Shown: positions 19,801 to 33,682, counted from the stretch's first letter. The stretch is DNA of 64,000 nucleotides from Physcomitrium patens (GCF_000002425.4 NC_037265.1:3226503-3290502); one strand, 5' to 3'. The notes: generated by a model not told the origin, from the sequence alone. Numbers and translations: made by a program.

Positions 19801-20937
19801 TCTAGTGGTGGAAGGTAGAATCTAGAAGGAAGAAGCAGAAGAGGTAATTATCTATTCTCTCTTCTAAGATTCAAATGTAGTAGAATAAAATAGAACCTTC
19901 ACTTCTGATCCTATCTTTTAAATCTAGTTTGTAATTGATTAGGGAGATCATTTAGAATTTTTTGTAGTGATTCATTAACAAGTGACATGATAGCCGGCAA
20001 TGTAGCCATGTAAATATTCCTTCAAATTGGATTGATGCATGCAAAGAACTCTTTTGTCTAATACACTTTATTATTAAATAAGTAGTAGATAATTCCTTAA
20101 ATATAATGGTTTAAAGGATAAAAATAAATTAAAATTAAAATTAAAATAAAATAAAATAAAAACTTATGTAATTGAAATAATTCAAAAATTAAAGAATTTA
20201 CTTGATTTTATGCCTTTGAAGTACCAAGTATCTCCTTTTAGCTCCTTGCTTCTCAATCCACCACTTATATTAATTTAATGATCCAAATAAAAGCTTAAAT
20301 AATCATTTCAAGAGAACTTACTTTAAAGTGTAGCCTTTTGAATTCACTTTTGTCTTTCTTCTTTTTTTTCTTTCACTTATACCTCTTCTTTTTTTTCCTA
20401 TTCTCTTCCCAATATTTTTTTCTTAAATTATTGGTGAAGTAATTTTTGAAATATTATTAAAGAATTTGTTTCTATACTATACTTTTGAATAGAAAGGGTA
20501 TAGTGGGTGGAGAGGGTGATTAAATCTCTCTATTATTAAAAAAATTGTTGCTAACTAGAGTTTTACAATTAGATGAAAATAAAGGATACGAGAGGTTGAG
20601 AGGGTGATTAAATCCCTTCTACCACTAGAGATGGGCCCTCAATAAGAATTTAACAAAGAAGGGAAGTGATGACCAAATTGGAAGAAAAGCTCTACCTTTG
20701 ATGAAGATCCTTGTCTAAACTTAATCTAATTCTAGTCCTTAAAATAATTCTAAATCCTTAGCTATGCTTCTTACTTCTCTATCCTAAATTCTTTAAGTTG
20801 CCTCTTCATTCTAAGTTCCTGCACAACAACAACCACAACAATATTAAAAGATTGTATTAGAACAAGAAAAAAACAATTAAAAATATAAAATAATAAAACA
20901 ATTGTCTTCTAAGCAAGTCTAAGACTGATAAGATAAA
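19801..20937. other. Probable leader of element J; local duplicated phrase
   Basis: No gene. The phrase GAGAGGGTGATTAAATC occurs twice (about 20509 and 20599), in a diverged duplication of roughly 90 bp. Confidence 0.4.
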
Positions 20938-20955
20938 CTCCCAGTAGATGCACCA
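20938..20955 (-). other. Primer-binding-like site of element J
   Basis: On the minus strand TGGTGCATCTACTGGGAG has the TGG start and general form of plant Ty3/gypsy primer sites. A possible LTR edge (plus-strand TGAGCTAAAATAAG at 20961) is 5 nt away. The tRNA was not identified. Confidence 0.4.
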
Positions 20956-20960
20956 AAATA

Positions 20961-23450
20961 TGAGCTAAAATAAGCCTCCATTAATTAGAAATTTATTCTA
21001 GCTCACTATAAGTGAATCACTATGTAAATTTTAGAATTTATGGCTATTAATTAAATCCTAATCAAATCAATCTTAATTCTCTTTAAAATATTCAATCAAT
21101 GAGGCCAAGACTCTATTACCAACTAACACTTGCAAATAACAAGTCACTTGACAACTTTTAATAAAGAATTCTGATTAATATGTTTTTATTTCATTTTTTA
21201 TCTTTTATCTTATTTTAAATTCTATGTAATTAAAATTCATCCATTAACAAAACTCATCTTTGAATGATATTTCATCCTTGAATAATAATTCATCCACATA
21301 ATTTGAATTCATCCTTGATTTTATAAAAAAAACTTCATCCAAAATTTAATCATTTAGAATCTTAACCTAATTGCATCCTAACTTGATTTTGTTTAGCTCC
21401 TAACTCTGTCCCTGATTAGATTTATCCAATCTAGAAGTCTCACGATTATTTAATAATCCTTTTTGGAATTGGTTCTGCCTTGAAGTCTTTGTTGCTCTCA
21501 ATGCCTTCCTCTAGCAATAGCTAGACTCTCAATACAGCACTCCTTTCGTGCGCTGTTCGAGTTCCTTTATTGTGCATGAAGGTTAACGATGAAATTCCAG
21601 TCTTCACTTCGACTCCAATGCAGCGTGGATTAGAGATTAGTCACCTTACAACAATACAAGTGTCGACAACGGCCACTGAATAATTCTACAGCTATTTTAA
21701 CAACCTACGAGGAACAAGTGACCTCTAACTCTTGGAAACTTTCTGTTGGCAAGGGCGCACCGAATTGAACCAATTCTTTTGCAAGAGCAGCTCGCAACAA
21801 TATTCACAGCACCTCTACAAAGATCTCACTTCCGAAGGGGGAAATCTAGGAATGACTGGGCTTATATTCTCGCCATTGCTTCACATACAAGGTTTTTACT
21901 CAAAGAAAATGAACCAATCGACTAGGATAAACAACTAAGTCATTGTCGCCCCCGACGATCTGCTCCACTATCGCGGACAAAGCTCGTAGAACTATACAAG
22001 GAGCGATCTCCACACAGCGCCAACAGCCCCGGCCGACAACATGAGGCAAAAAGTTGAGGACGACCACACCACGCCATGGTCCTCGGCAATATGATACAAA
22101 CAAATAATCGCCGCTTGCAATGCAATTGCACCTCAACCATGTTACTGAGATCTCTTTCAAACGCAATGATACAGAACCATGGAACCGGATCTCACAGGTT
22201 CTATCAGCCACCCTAGTGCCGCAAGCAACGTCAATAATGCAGCTAGAATCGTTGAGCACTTCTTCTCATTCAACCACAAGGACAGGAATCCCCCGCCGTA
22301 GCTCCAGTCACCTAACAACTAGGGAGGCCTTGCAGCGCTGCACTCCACTAGCACCTCGATATGAATGTAGAACCATGCGAGAGGGAATGAAGGAAATACT
22401 AGCGCCACTTGCTTCCACACTGGTTCTGTGCACCCTTGATTGCCGCCACGGAACAAAGAACAAAATAAAAACAATTGATTTAGAGCTAGACTCCCGACAC
22501 CAGCTTGCTCTTATCACTTGCTGTAAGACATCACACGTCGACAGAACCCGAACGCCAACTTCACCAAGTTCAACAATTGGAATAATGGCTCGTAGAACCA
22601 CCAGAAAACCAAGATTCGACGATGACGACCACTTGCATGTGAGAACTCTATTATGAGCTCAACTTCAGCAGCCACTGATGACACACGTGGTAGATGTGTG
22701 ACCCCGGTGCACTACAGATGCGCAATTGGAGAATAACACAAGGTTAGCGTCGACACAGCACCGTATAAGCCGACAAATTTAATAAGTAGTCACCGTAAAT
22801 CGCCCACACCATTGCCAACTGGATTAAGGAACAGGAGTTGTTGTAAGAACGTAGCTGCCGGCATAAAATGCAAACCTCTTTTGCCGCTGTTACACCGATG
22901 AGTGCTGCCGCCGTAGCTACTCCAGAACCACATGAACAATGCTACACTCCTTCCTGAACCATGCACTTCATTGTACGTCACCGGTCGAAAACACGAAAGA
23001 GCACACTACGCACAGCAATAATCGAGAGGCTCCCAGGATCATTTTGGGACCTAAAAATTTGAGAGGGAGAGAGAGAAAAAAATGAGATACAGTCTTGCAA
23101 CAACAGTGCAGCCACTGCAACACGCTCGACCTAGGAAAGCACTATCTAGATGCACCGCCGAACCCGGAGTTACACACTGACCACCGAAAAGGAAGAAGGA
23201 TGCCGCCCTACAGCTTCTCACGGAACAAAGTCACCACCTTCCCTTGCACACAGGAAACAGAAAAATCATCAACAACAAGGAACAGAAGCTATGATCTCTA
23301 GCTGGACGACACCAATGGCGTCTACGCCTTTAGTGATAACAGGAAGGCTTTTGATACAGCAGCCACCAACCACTACGAGCTCTACTCCTTGGTCCGGAAT
23401 TCTCCAATGATCATAGAAAAATCAAGGTGTTGCACCATAGCACCTTCGCA
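20961..23450. other. Unclassified block: AT-rich to 21400, GC-richer and CpG-bearing to 23420
   Basis: This may be the long 5' LTR of element J. The first part repeats ATTCATCC-type words (about 21233-21350). From about 21480 the base composition shifts to near 50% GC with many CpGs, unlike every neighbour. The longest frame (22120-22656 plus) reads like low-information Thr/Ser/Arg-rich sequence, and its antisense frames are just as long, so I do not call a gene. It ends where the left LTR of element C becomes recognisable. Confidence 0.4.
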
Positions 23451-23456
23451 GGAATT

Positions 23457-24127
23457 ATTAATAACTCACAAAAACCTTCATATACTTTAATCTCTCCACT
23501 CAATTCACCTCAAATTTCTCACACATTCATAATAAGCATAATAACAAACTTCCTACTTTTCACCCATACATATGCTACAAAATTGAAGAAATCTTCAAAT
23601 TTGTAAATGTATATTTATTTCTCAAAATCTAAATCCACCAAGTACATCATTAATTTTGAAAATCTTTCAAAACCTCAATATTGGACCAAATGACCTAAAA
23701 CAAATTCTCAAAAATCTCTTCACAAATCTTTTCTTAAATTCCACTCTTTAATTTGCAAAAGAACCCTAGAGTTGCTATAGGTGCTTGATTTTGAGCTTTG
23801 AAATTTGATTTCAATTCTGGTTGGCAATCAATCTTCTCTGGGTATCAATTCTTGTCTTCTTGACGTAATTTATTGTTAAATTCAACTCCTTACTCCCTTC
23901 TATATATTTCCATATGTTTTATTTATTTAATCTATTTTATTTTACTTTATTTATGGCTCTAAAAAGTAAATAGAATCCATTTTCATAAAAGATAGTTCTA
24001 ATATTAATAGATTTTACTATCTACCTATCATTTATCTATATTTTTTATTATATATTTTTAATTAAGCTCTTTTATAATAAAATATTTTCTTTTTTCTTTC
24101 ACCTAATGATCATGTTATTATACAATA
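23457..24127 (-). repeat. Left LTR of element C
   Basis: It aligns over about 670 bp with 27425-28104 in the same orientation: shared CACACATTCATAA, CAAATTTGTAAATGTAT, CCTAGAGTTGC/CCTAGAGTCGC, AAAAAGTAAATAGAATC. It ends TACAATA (CA to TA). The outer left edge is not sharp. Confidence 0.7.
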
Positions 24128-27100
24128 TCCATCCTCTCTAAACTTGTATGTTCTTTGGCATGTATCAATGATTCTTTAATATATTGATGTAAGATATTCT
24201 TCATCTTGGTCAAATTCTTGATATTCAACCTATTCTTCTACTTTCATTTCAATGTCACTTAATAGATTTTGTTCTTTATCAAAATATGTGCATACATCTC
24301 TTTATTTAAATAATTTGACTCACTTCTCTACTATAGGTGTCTTTAATTTTGTTCCATTAAGTTTCCGAAATATGTATATACCATTGTCATAGACTTCTAT
24401 TAAAACATATAATTCAAACCAATGCTTAGAAAACTTTCATAATATACTATGTTGGTTATTCAAACTATTATCACAGACTAAAATCTAATCACTTTATTCA
24501 ATTGATTAGGCCATAGTCAATGCATTTTATCAAATCTTTCTTTATTTTTTTTCTAATTTCTTTCAACTTTTCTGTTGCTATTTCAATATCTTCAAGTCTT
24601 CTTTCCAATTGTTGAATCCATAATGCTAAAACCTCATCTCTATTAAGACCATTTTTCTAAGACAATACTCCCTATATATACATCGTTTCTTCTATTGGTA
24701 TAATTGGCTTTTATCCATAAACTTAGAAGGTATATAATTAGTCACCCTACTATGAATGATGGAGTCTATCCATAATGCAAATGATAGTAGCCTAAGGCCA
24801 TTGATGTACTTTATAATTGCATACTTTTATTAATGTCTTAACAATAGGTAAATATCTTTTCTCACTCTTCTCATTATCTTTTAGATTATATGTTGTTGTC
24901 AAAGAAAGTTTAATTTTTATCATACTAAAGAGTTCTCTTGCTTCTTCTGCATCCAATTCGCTTCTATTTGTAGTGATTTTTTCAATACAACCATAACAAC
25001 AAACAATGGCTTTTAAGAAAAATCAGCATATACTTTCAGTACTTTTTATTCTTAATACTCATCCTTCAATCATATTTAATAAACCTTTATTAGCAAGTAC
25101 TAAATATTTCATTTATCAAAGTTTCATAGCTATTACTAATAAATCCACTATCCACTTATAGTGTAGTACTAGAGGATTAGTTGGATGTAATCCATCTTGA
25201 TATCAAATATTAGAATAAACTTTACAAATCTCACATGATCCTATAAAATCTGCCATATCTTTGTATATATCTTTCCACCAATATTCCTCCTTCAATTTAG
25301 TAAAAGTTACCCAAATTCCTCTTTGTCCTACCTATAAAGTTGCATAAAAATCCTTAATAACCTCTTGTTAAGCTTCTAAATCACATATTACTTGTTGTAA
25401 TACTTTTCTTCTCTTTTTTGGATGCTTCCATAAATATCCATCACATAAAAATATCTATAAGCTTTTTTAGGGATTTTCTAAAATTCTTAATCTATCTAAC
25501 CCTCTTATTGCTTTAATGTACTTAAATACTTTTTCAATATCTTTCTATTCACCTTCATATAAATCTTATAAAAATATTTCTAATAGTGTATTCATATATA
25601 GAACTTTTTCCTTTGATAATGCATTAGTATAAAAATTTGTACCCACATTATCTTCCAAATCAATCATATCTTCTTTATTGTAATACCTTATTTTTGATAA
25701 TATATCTGCAATTGAATTTTCTTTCCCTACAATATATTTAAATTTTGTATTCATAGATTTGATATATGCTATCTATCTTAACAGAGCAATATTAAGATTT
25801 GAACAACTTATGATCATATCCAATAAAGATAGAAAATTTTTTTCTATGATTATTAATGTAGCAATTAAATATTCTTTTTTATTTTTTTTATAGCTATTGC
25901 TGCACCTTATAATTTTTTTTTTGATTTTCACATACTTCTTTTCTCTAGCATTCAAAACCTTTGCTCCAAACCTTACTACATATCTATTTTTTTTATCATC
26001 TTGTACAATTACTCAATCTATTCCAATTGGACTTGCATCAACCGTTAATATCTTTGGTCTTGCACATTTATAAATTATTTTCTTTAAAGTTGGAAATATA
26101 TATATATATATATATCTTTTAATTATTTTGTAGCTTTTTTTTGTTCTTATTTCTATTAAATTTTTTTATTCTTTTTTAACAACCCATATAATAGATTTGC
26201 TATATTTGTAAAATGAGATATTCATATATAATAGAAAATATATGATCCTAAAAACCTTTTGACTTTTATTGTATTTGCATATTCTTTCATCTTTTTAATA
26301 ATATCAACTCTTTCCATATTTGGATTGTATCTACATGATCCACACATATGGCCTATTACCAAATGTATGATTTTATTCCAAACATTGATTTTGCTCCCAA
26401 TAAGGTTAATGAACTTCTTCTAACCTTGTTAAAATCTTTTCATAATCATCAATATGAGCTACCACGAACTTTCTATGGTTCTTTGAATCCAAAGTCTCAT
26501 CTTTTTTTTCTTCTTCACATCCTTTAATTGGCACATCATTTAAGAAAGATTGTTATTCTTAAAATAAAACCTCTTAATACCTTATTATTCCATTCATCAT
26601 ATGTGCCATAGAATTCGTAGCTCCTTGTGGTCATGTAAATATTTTCATCAATCCTAAAAATATCTTCACAATTGTCAAATTTCTATTTTACATTGCCAAT
26701 TAAAATTAATCATATCCTAAAAAAAATATCTCATAGAATAAATTTTTTTCTTTATAAATGCTTTGTAAATTCATCCATAATTTAACTTAAACCCATATTT
26801 CTAAAAATTATTTTATTTATCAATTTGATATCTTAAATAAACTTCAATGTCCCATTTTTCTTAGGTATTATAAATCATTAATTGAAATATGGTGCAATAG
26901 ATGGTTCTAAAATTTCCATCCTAATCTTTTCATTGAGTAATTGTATTAGATTGAAAAATGGCCTTTGAAATTGAAATTTGCCTTAAATTCCATGGTTCAT
27001 GTGGATTTGTGAAAATAATCATAGATGCTACAATACTTAGATCAACACACCTTGTCTTATGTAATTCAAATGCAAATGCCTCACCATGTTGTGAAAGCAT

Positions 27101-27290
27101 TTCTTTGAAACATCTCTCTTCATCTCTTATCATAAAAATTGTACACCAAACTTTCAAACTATCTAATGTCAATTCATCCTTGAATTCATGACTTATTTTT
27201 CTTAGATCTTTTGAATTGGATTGCATAGAAGCCTTCTCAATCCTTTTCTCAAAATTAGATAGTAGTGGCAATGCCATTATTTTATATTAA
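24128..27290 (-). pseudogene. Element C internal region: RT, RNase H, integrase remnant without gag
   Basis: Minus-strand homology to element F pol (46063-49197) in the same order. The RT N-terminal part (27277-26930) reads EEMLSQHGEAFAFE-like sequence followed by IIFTNPHEPWNLRQI. The RT core is badly decayed (about 26900-26200). RNase H is at about 26050-25566, ending GKENSIADILSKIRYY. Integrase covers about 25300-24400. The segment starts near the RT N-terminus only about 130 bp from the right LTR, so gag and protease are missing. The internal 3' end (24128 onward, TCCATCCTCTCTAAACTTGT) matches that of element F, although the LTRs differ. Confidence 0.75.
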
Positions 27291-27424
27291 TTTTGTAAAT
27301 TAATGCACATATTTTGATATTAACTTGGTATTTAGTTTATACTAAATTTTGCTTCAATCCAACAAATAGATATTACAAGATCTTGGAATTACTCAAAGAC
27401 TCTAAATCTCAAATTTTTGAAACC

Positions 27425-28104
27425 ATAACTTATAAAAAATTTCATATGCTTTAATCTAACTATATAATTGATGATAAATTTTTCACACACATTCATAACA
27501 AGCACAACAACAAACTACCTACTTTTCACCCAAACTTATTCTAAAAAAATTAAAAAACCCTCAAATTTGTAAATGTATTTTTATTTCTCAAAATCTAAAC
27601 CTACCAAGTATATCACTAACTTTGAAAATCCTTCAAAACCTCAATATTGATCCAAATGACTTGAAACAAATTTTCAAAAATCTCTTCTTAAGTCTTCTCT
27701 TAAATCCCATTTTTTAATTTCCAAAATCCTAGAGTCGCCATAGGTATTCGATTTTGTGCTTTGGAATCTAATTTTGACCTTGGTTGACAACTTGTCCTCT
27801 TTATGTATCAATTCTTGACTTTTTGAGGTAATTTTTGCTAAATTCAATTCTTAACTCCTTCTTATATATGCTTATATACTTTATTTTTTAATATACTTTA
27901 TTTTTTAATATACTTTATTTTGCCTTATTTATAGCTCTAAAAAGTAAATAGAATCTATTTTCATAAAAGTCAATTCTAATACTAATAGATTTTATTAGTT
28001 GCTTGATATTTATTGATATTTTTTATTATATATTTTAATTAGGCTCTTCTATAATAAGATATTTTCCTTCTTCTTTCATCTAATGGCCATGTTACTACAC
28101 AACA
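27425..28104 (-). repeat. Right LTR of element C
   Basis: Partner of 23457-24127, ending TACTACACAACA. A TATATATGCTTATATAC region near 27875 may be a promoter box. No target duplication could be confirmed. Confidence 0.7.
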
Positions 28105-28624
28105 ACATTGGATACATATTAGAGGTCCTATAAAAATATCATCTTAATACTTTATTAAGATAATCTATCATGTTTTTTATAATGCAAATGTTTAAGACAT
28201 TTTTTACTTCTAAATATTTTTTAATTTTTCTTATTTATTTTAGTTTCAATAGATCTCAAGTTTTTCTTTGCTTCATCATTATTAAATCAAATTAGGTCAA
28301 ACATCATTATGGAAAGAAAAATAAAAATTATTTTTATATTCTAAAATATCACTTCTATAGAACTACTTATACTTAAAGATAGATTTATGCATAAGATGTT
28401 GGTATTCAGCTAATTTGAATAGCTTCTTATATAATCTTAAAGACATAGAAGATAAAAACATAAAATTATAGTTGCTTAACTTATAATTTGATCATACAAT
28501 GCATTACATAGTACTAAAACACCTTTAATATGTAACAATCATTTTAATGAGTATTTCAAACAACATATATGATACTATTTTATTTTCCTCAAAAATACCT
28601 ATTTTCAACATTGTTTACTGAGTC
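28105..28624. other. No gene seen
   Basis: AT-rich intergenic DNA with no recognisable repeat, ending where base composition rises at the gene island. Confidence 0.4.
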
Positions 28625-29757
28625 AACAACTCGAGAGATCCCATAGTCCAAACCCTAATCCGCAGCATCCATTCCGCAGGCTACACCAAAATAGACTTCT
28701 TTGTGGTCGCGACCAGGGTGTTCTCTCCGTTCCCCTGCGTGCGTAACGTCGCGCATCGCGCATAAGCGTTGCGACACATGGAGGCGCATCGACAGTGGCA
28801 GAAAAGCCACGAACGTGGTGACGAGGGAGTCTAGTGGAGCCGCGACGACTCTGCGGGGAACAAGTGTTTCTGCTTGGACCCAGCCATCTGGTGAATCTTC
28901 TTCCCACCCACCCCAGCCAGCAATCTCACACGACAACATCTGCGTCACCGACGGATCCTGACATCAGCCACAACCCGGCAGAAAGCGTCGAGGAACAGCA
29001 TCTTCGTATGAAAGCTGCTCACAGCTTGCATCGTGCGTGTTGCGTTCCAGTCTGTTCCCAGTATCGTCTCTTTTCACGCTGACTCGTTTCAGGGCCTCGT
29101 GAATTGACGCGCAGTGCTACGACCGCGCCCACTTTTGGATTGAAGCTTTCCATGGTTGTTTATTTTTCTTTCGGTCAGCGGAGGTACATTGCTACCGTGG
29201 CAGGCATTGAGCTGGCTGCTGGTATATCCGCAACTGTTGTTTTGGATGGTCGGTGTTGCTTACAAGGCTCTGGTCTGGCTTTTCGAGCCAAAGTCACTGA
29301 CTTCAAGGATGTGCATTTAATTTTTCTGTATGTTATTGGGGAGCTAGAAAGCAGTGGAAGCAGAGTGCGGTTCGGTTACAGCCGCCTTTGCTTTTTGTCA
29401 TACTGTTTGCGTGAGGGATTTTGAGAGAGAGAGAGCTGAATTGTGATCGAGGGTCGCGCGCAGGTTATGTAGGATACTCTTTCTCCAATCGAGTATTCGT
29501 TTTTTACTTGTCATTCTTCAACAAGTTGTTTTGGTACTTGGACACGATTTGTCGCAGAGAAATATGATTCACAGATGCGGCAGTCTATCTACGCATCAAT
29601 TTCAACAGTTGCAGTTGATCGCGTCGGTGACAATCTGAGGAGGACATAAGCTCAGAGCTTGAGCACTAATCTGGTAGCTTTTGTCTAATTTTTACGACAT
29701 CTACGATTTGAGCAATAACGCAGAGGAACTCTCGCCTAGTTGAAAGTTTTTAGCACC
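28625..29757 (+). promoter_or_regulatory. GC-rich upstream region and likely 5' leader of the DUF3537 gene
   Basis: Base composition rises sharply at about 28625 and CpGs are frequent. Overlapping frames on both strands (for example 29104-29424) have no recognisable features. A GAGAGAGAGAG tract at 29424-29435 and a TTTTTAGCACC context before the ATG at 29758 fit a plant 5' leader. The transcription start and any leader intron cannot be fixed from sequence alone. Confidence 0.45.
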
Positions 29758-31760
29758 ATGGACGGGGACACCAGGACGAATTCTACGCTGACGCCATTGC
29801 TCAATTGCCTTCCTGACGTCGGAAGAGGAGAATACGATGAATTGAAGAAGCAGCCATCGGAAGAAACTCATTCCCACACTGTTACGTTTCCGGACGAGGT
29901 GGTGGCACAGACACCCATGACACCCAGCAATCAAGAACATTGCGTTGGAATCGATGACCCGAATCGCAAGTCGATGTACAAGCGGATGCTGTCCCATCCG
30001 TGTGATGAATTGCGGTACTTTCGGAACGGGCTGCGATGGTTGGGTCTCGACCAATCGACGAAACCCAAGATGCTCTTCTCTTGGATTGTGTTTCTTTTGT
30101 TCACGTTTGTTGTGCCTTTTGTGAACCTCACTTCCATATCATGCCCGGATTGCGATTCACAACACCGACACCCGTTTGAGGAGCTCGTGCAAATTGCTGA
30201 AACTGCCATGGCGGCAGTCTCGTTCTTGTGCTTGTCACATATTGTACGCAGATATGGGTTGCGTCGCACCCTACTGCTTGACAGGATCGCCCGCGAGTCC
30301 GAGGAGGTCCGCAAAGGATACGAATCGGAGCTGCATGTGAGCACATCCTCGATATTCTCTACTTTGATTTTACTCTGGACTATCCTAACACCTTTCGCCA
30401 TGAAGCTCTCAGGCACCTCCTGTTTTACAAATCGCTTTCTTTCTTCATAATAATCTACTTCATGTGAACGCCTCCCACTCGAATTAAGTGTGCCAGACCT
30501 GCCGTGGTTGTGCAGAGCTCATTTTCTTCACTTGGTCGAATCCTGTTGCCAGCTGCGGTCATTGAAATCGCCTTCCGGTTGTGGTGGTATGTTTACGTGT
30601 CTGTCTCAATACCGTTCATCCAGAACAATCAGAGGCTCAACATCATCTTCAACGTTCTCTTGTGTACCTCCGGCCTCTTGTCGTGGCTGTATCGAACCTC
30701 CGTGTTCCTCTTCACATGCATCTTATTCCGCCTTCTGTGCTCGCTTCAAATCCTTCGCTTCAAAGGCTATACCAGCCTCCTCGAAGTGACGTCCAATGTC
30801 TCCGTAATCATGTCTGAGCACTTGCGTCTCCGGAGCCAATTGACCATCATAAGCCACAGGTTCCGCTCATTCCTGCTCGCGGCACTCTTCATCATCAGCT
30901 TCACACAATTTTGCTCTGTGTTCGTGCTTCTCCGCACGTATGAAAAATTCAATTTCTTCCGCTGCGGAGATCTTGTTGTAAGTTGCTCGAGCCTATGGAT
31001 TTTCCCCCTCGGACGAAAACCTAAATTTTCGCATTTCATAGATCAAATTGTAAAGCTCTTCATGCCTTCTGTTTTCCAGTATGTCGGCTAAACTGTGGTG
31101 GCGACTGCGAATATGCAGGTATGCTCTGTGGTGCAGCTGACTGGCCTAATGCTTTGCCTCGGCGGAGCAGCAAAGATCACTCACAGAGCACAACGAATTG
31201 TTGGCATAGTGAGCCAATGGCATGCTCTGGCCACTTGTAATCCTCATGCTGTGACGGAGTCGCTGAAAACTGATGGTTGTGACAGCAACGACCCTCCTCA
31301 GTATTCTTCCGCCATGCGTGGACCTGCCCACCCACGCCTGTACAACGACTCCTCCGACGAAGTCGACAGCAGCGACGAGGAATCACCTCGCTACTCAAGC
31401 GATGTCGATCAAACCATTCACGACATGGAGAGCTACCAAAAGCGACAGGCATTGGGTATGTCATCTCGTTGACCTCTCCGCAATCTATTGTGACGCAACT
31501 TGAGATGGTTTCTAGACTGGGACTTAGATGGCACCAAACATGCTGAATTGACGCAGAAGTCACCATTCTGCAAGATTCTAACATCATTTCATGCGCTGAA
31601 GAACTGACGTCGATGACTGATTGCAGTGTGCTACTTACAGCAGGCGAAGGCTGGAATCTCCTTGTTCGGTGTGGTTCTAGATCGTGGCTTCCTGTATGGA
31701 ATATTTGGATGCACATTCTCGCTCACCCTCTTCGTCCTCGGCAAAACCATCATCACTTGA
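29758..31760 (+). CDS. DUF3537 / gustatory receptor-like multi-pass membrane protein
   Basis: Four exons: 29758-30336, 30516-30977, 31119-31455, 31627-31760. All introns are GT-AG (179, 141 and 171 bp, phases 0, 0, 1), giving 503 residues. The N-terminal about 100 residues are hydrophilic. Likely membrane segments: about 106-127, 142-163, 201-222, 235-270 (one or two), 307-330, 348-367 and 480-500. Family-like landmarks are WLGLDQS (94-100), SCPDCDSQHRHPFEELVQ (128-145), SWLYRTS (249), HLRLR and ISHRFR, AAKITHRAQ and RQALVCYLQ across the last splice site. An acidic Ser-rich loop (DSSDEVDSSDEES) lies before the last segment. Plant DUF3537 proteins have been proposed as distant relatives of insect gustatory receptors; ligand and function are unknown. 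Splice sites were chosen for open frame and family match. Confidence 0.85.
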
Positions 31761-32520
31761 GCTTGAGTATCGAACCTACATTGTAACCCAACTAGCTGTA
31801 GTCTAATCGGAAGTAGAAGGTTATGAAGTACAGAACATGTAGTCGGGCTTGGAACCGCCAACCCTAATCGGAGTACAAGACACCTCCAAATGATGGCATG
31901 TACAGTTGCCTAATTGCCACCGTGACTATAAGAGCACAATAGTGATCGATCTCTCAAGGGATCATGTTCATCTCTTTCGCCGTTTGGCACCGGCACCTCC
32001 TATAGGTGAAGATCCAAGTCAGAAACCATCTCATGATAATGGTTGCAGACCCACGAGCTTAAGGATCACAACACATATCTCACTTAGTCCCAGCCAATCA
32101 CTGTGAATCTAAAATAGCACAATGGTCGAATTTCTCACAACAGGATCGAGGACGCGGCACCGCTTCCGGAATGTTGGTGGCATGCTTCATCGGAGGTCTA
32201 CCGACATGCGCATTATGTGTTGTATCCACCGTTACGGTGTGATTCTGTGCCTCTGTAGTTCTGCTTCTACTGCATAGCCGGTACATGAAGCATGCTCTAG
32301 ATCGTAAGGAAGGAAGCCTTTTCCATGTGGGTCTGCTCAATGTCGACAAGTTTGTGCAGTTTTCAGTGTCTAGACACTGTCTTTTTCGATGGCAGATAAG
32401 TAGGAATCGGCGTATTGGGGTTTTTTATAAACATATGAAGATGAGAGATTTTCAATGGCAGTTCATGCTACTTCTTCTTAAGCATGCACTTACGGGGCTT
32501 CTGTAGAGTGGTGTGAGTAG
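31761..32520. other. 3' flank of the DUF3537 gene
   Basis: Moderate GC, with no further coding signal. It probably includes the 3' UTR. A candidate polyadenylation site could not be chosen with confidence. Confidence 0.4.
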
Positions 32521-33034
32521 AACATAGATGTGATTTTACAAGAATTGTTTGTATACAAATTTTATATTAGTCATTAGGTTTTTGTTAGATAGGATGTTGT
32601 GTCAAAAATATTCTACAAGTCTGTCTGGATGTACTCAAAAAGTATCAAAAGACTGCTTCAATAAGAAACTTGACAAATTTTGGTTAACAAAGCATGACAT
32701 TACCTTTAGAAAAGTGATAATATTTTAATACGTATTCTCTACTAGAAGAATACTGTGAATAAATTTGAAGAAAAAGACAATAAAGTATATTCATGTTTTA
32801 AGAGTTCTTTTTGAAGATTTCAGATTGATGTTGAAAATATGAACACATATAATGGATATATTGGCCTCCATTAATTTATAAACAGGGAAAGTGATGAGGC
32901 TTTTGCGAGACAGAAAGGTATTGTATCACATGATTGTGTATACATAAAATGTATATACACACATACATGCACACATATCCATACATGCAACAATTTGATT
33001 TTTTTAATATTTACATATAAAAATAAAAATAAAT

Positions 33035-33070
<36 letters not shown>

Positions 33071-33271
33071 AACATGGTATAATAATTATAAAATACATCT
33101 ATTTCAAAAAAATCAAATTAATTTTAAAGATTTCGATTTTCAATATATTTATATATTAACATAACAAGTTAAGAATTTAAATTATAAAAATAATTATAAA
33201 AAATAAATTTATTGCTTTATATAATGTATTATACATCTTTTTTACTTGAAGTAATAAAACTATATATGTAT

Positions 33272-33308
<37 letters not shown>

Positions 33309-33398
33309 TATAAATAAATACATTCATATGTTAGATAAAAAAATAAAATATTAAGCAAATAATATATTTTATATTTTATACCAATTTATATAATTAAT

Positions 33399-33434
<36 letters not shown>

Positions 33435-33643
33435 TGTATTTTTATTTCTTTTGTATATACCTCCAATAATTATAAATAAAAAATAGTTATATGAATTATA
33501 AAAATGACATGGTATTAATTTTTTTAATTCTATTCTTATAAAAATTAAGTTTATCTTTAATTTTAATTTAAAGTTTATTAAGATGGTTAAAATTTGTTTT
33601 TTGTGAAACTTTTGTCATCGTTTATGATAAGAAGGTTTTTAAA

Positions 33644-33682
<39 letters not shown>

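Noticed and set aside
22120-22656. 178-codon plus-strand frame in the GC-rich block
   Set aside because: Low-information Thr/Ser/Arg-rich reading, with overlapping antisense frames of similar quality (for example 22308-22601 minus) and no recognisable motif; long frames are expected by chance at this GC level.
28623-29424. Several 80-106 codon frames upstream of the DUF3537 gene
   Set aside because: Overlapping on both strands, without motifs; better explained as a GC-rich promoter and leader.
31177-31716. 179-codon minus-strand frame
   Set aside because: Antisense shadow of exon 3 of the DUF3537 gene and its flanking introns; no features of its own.
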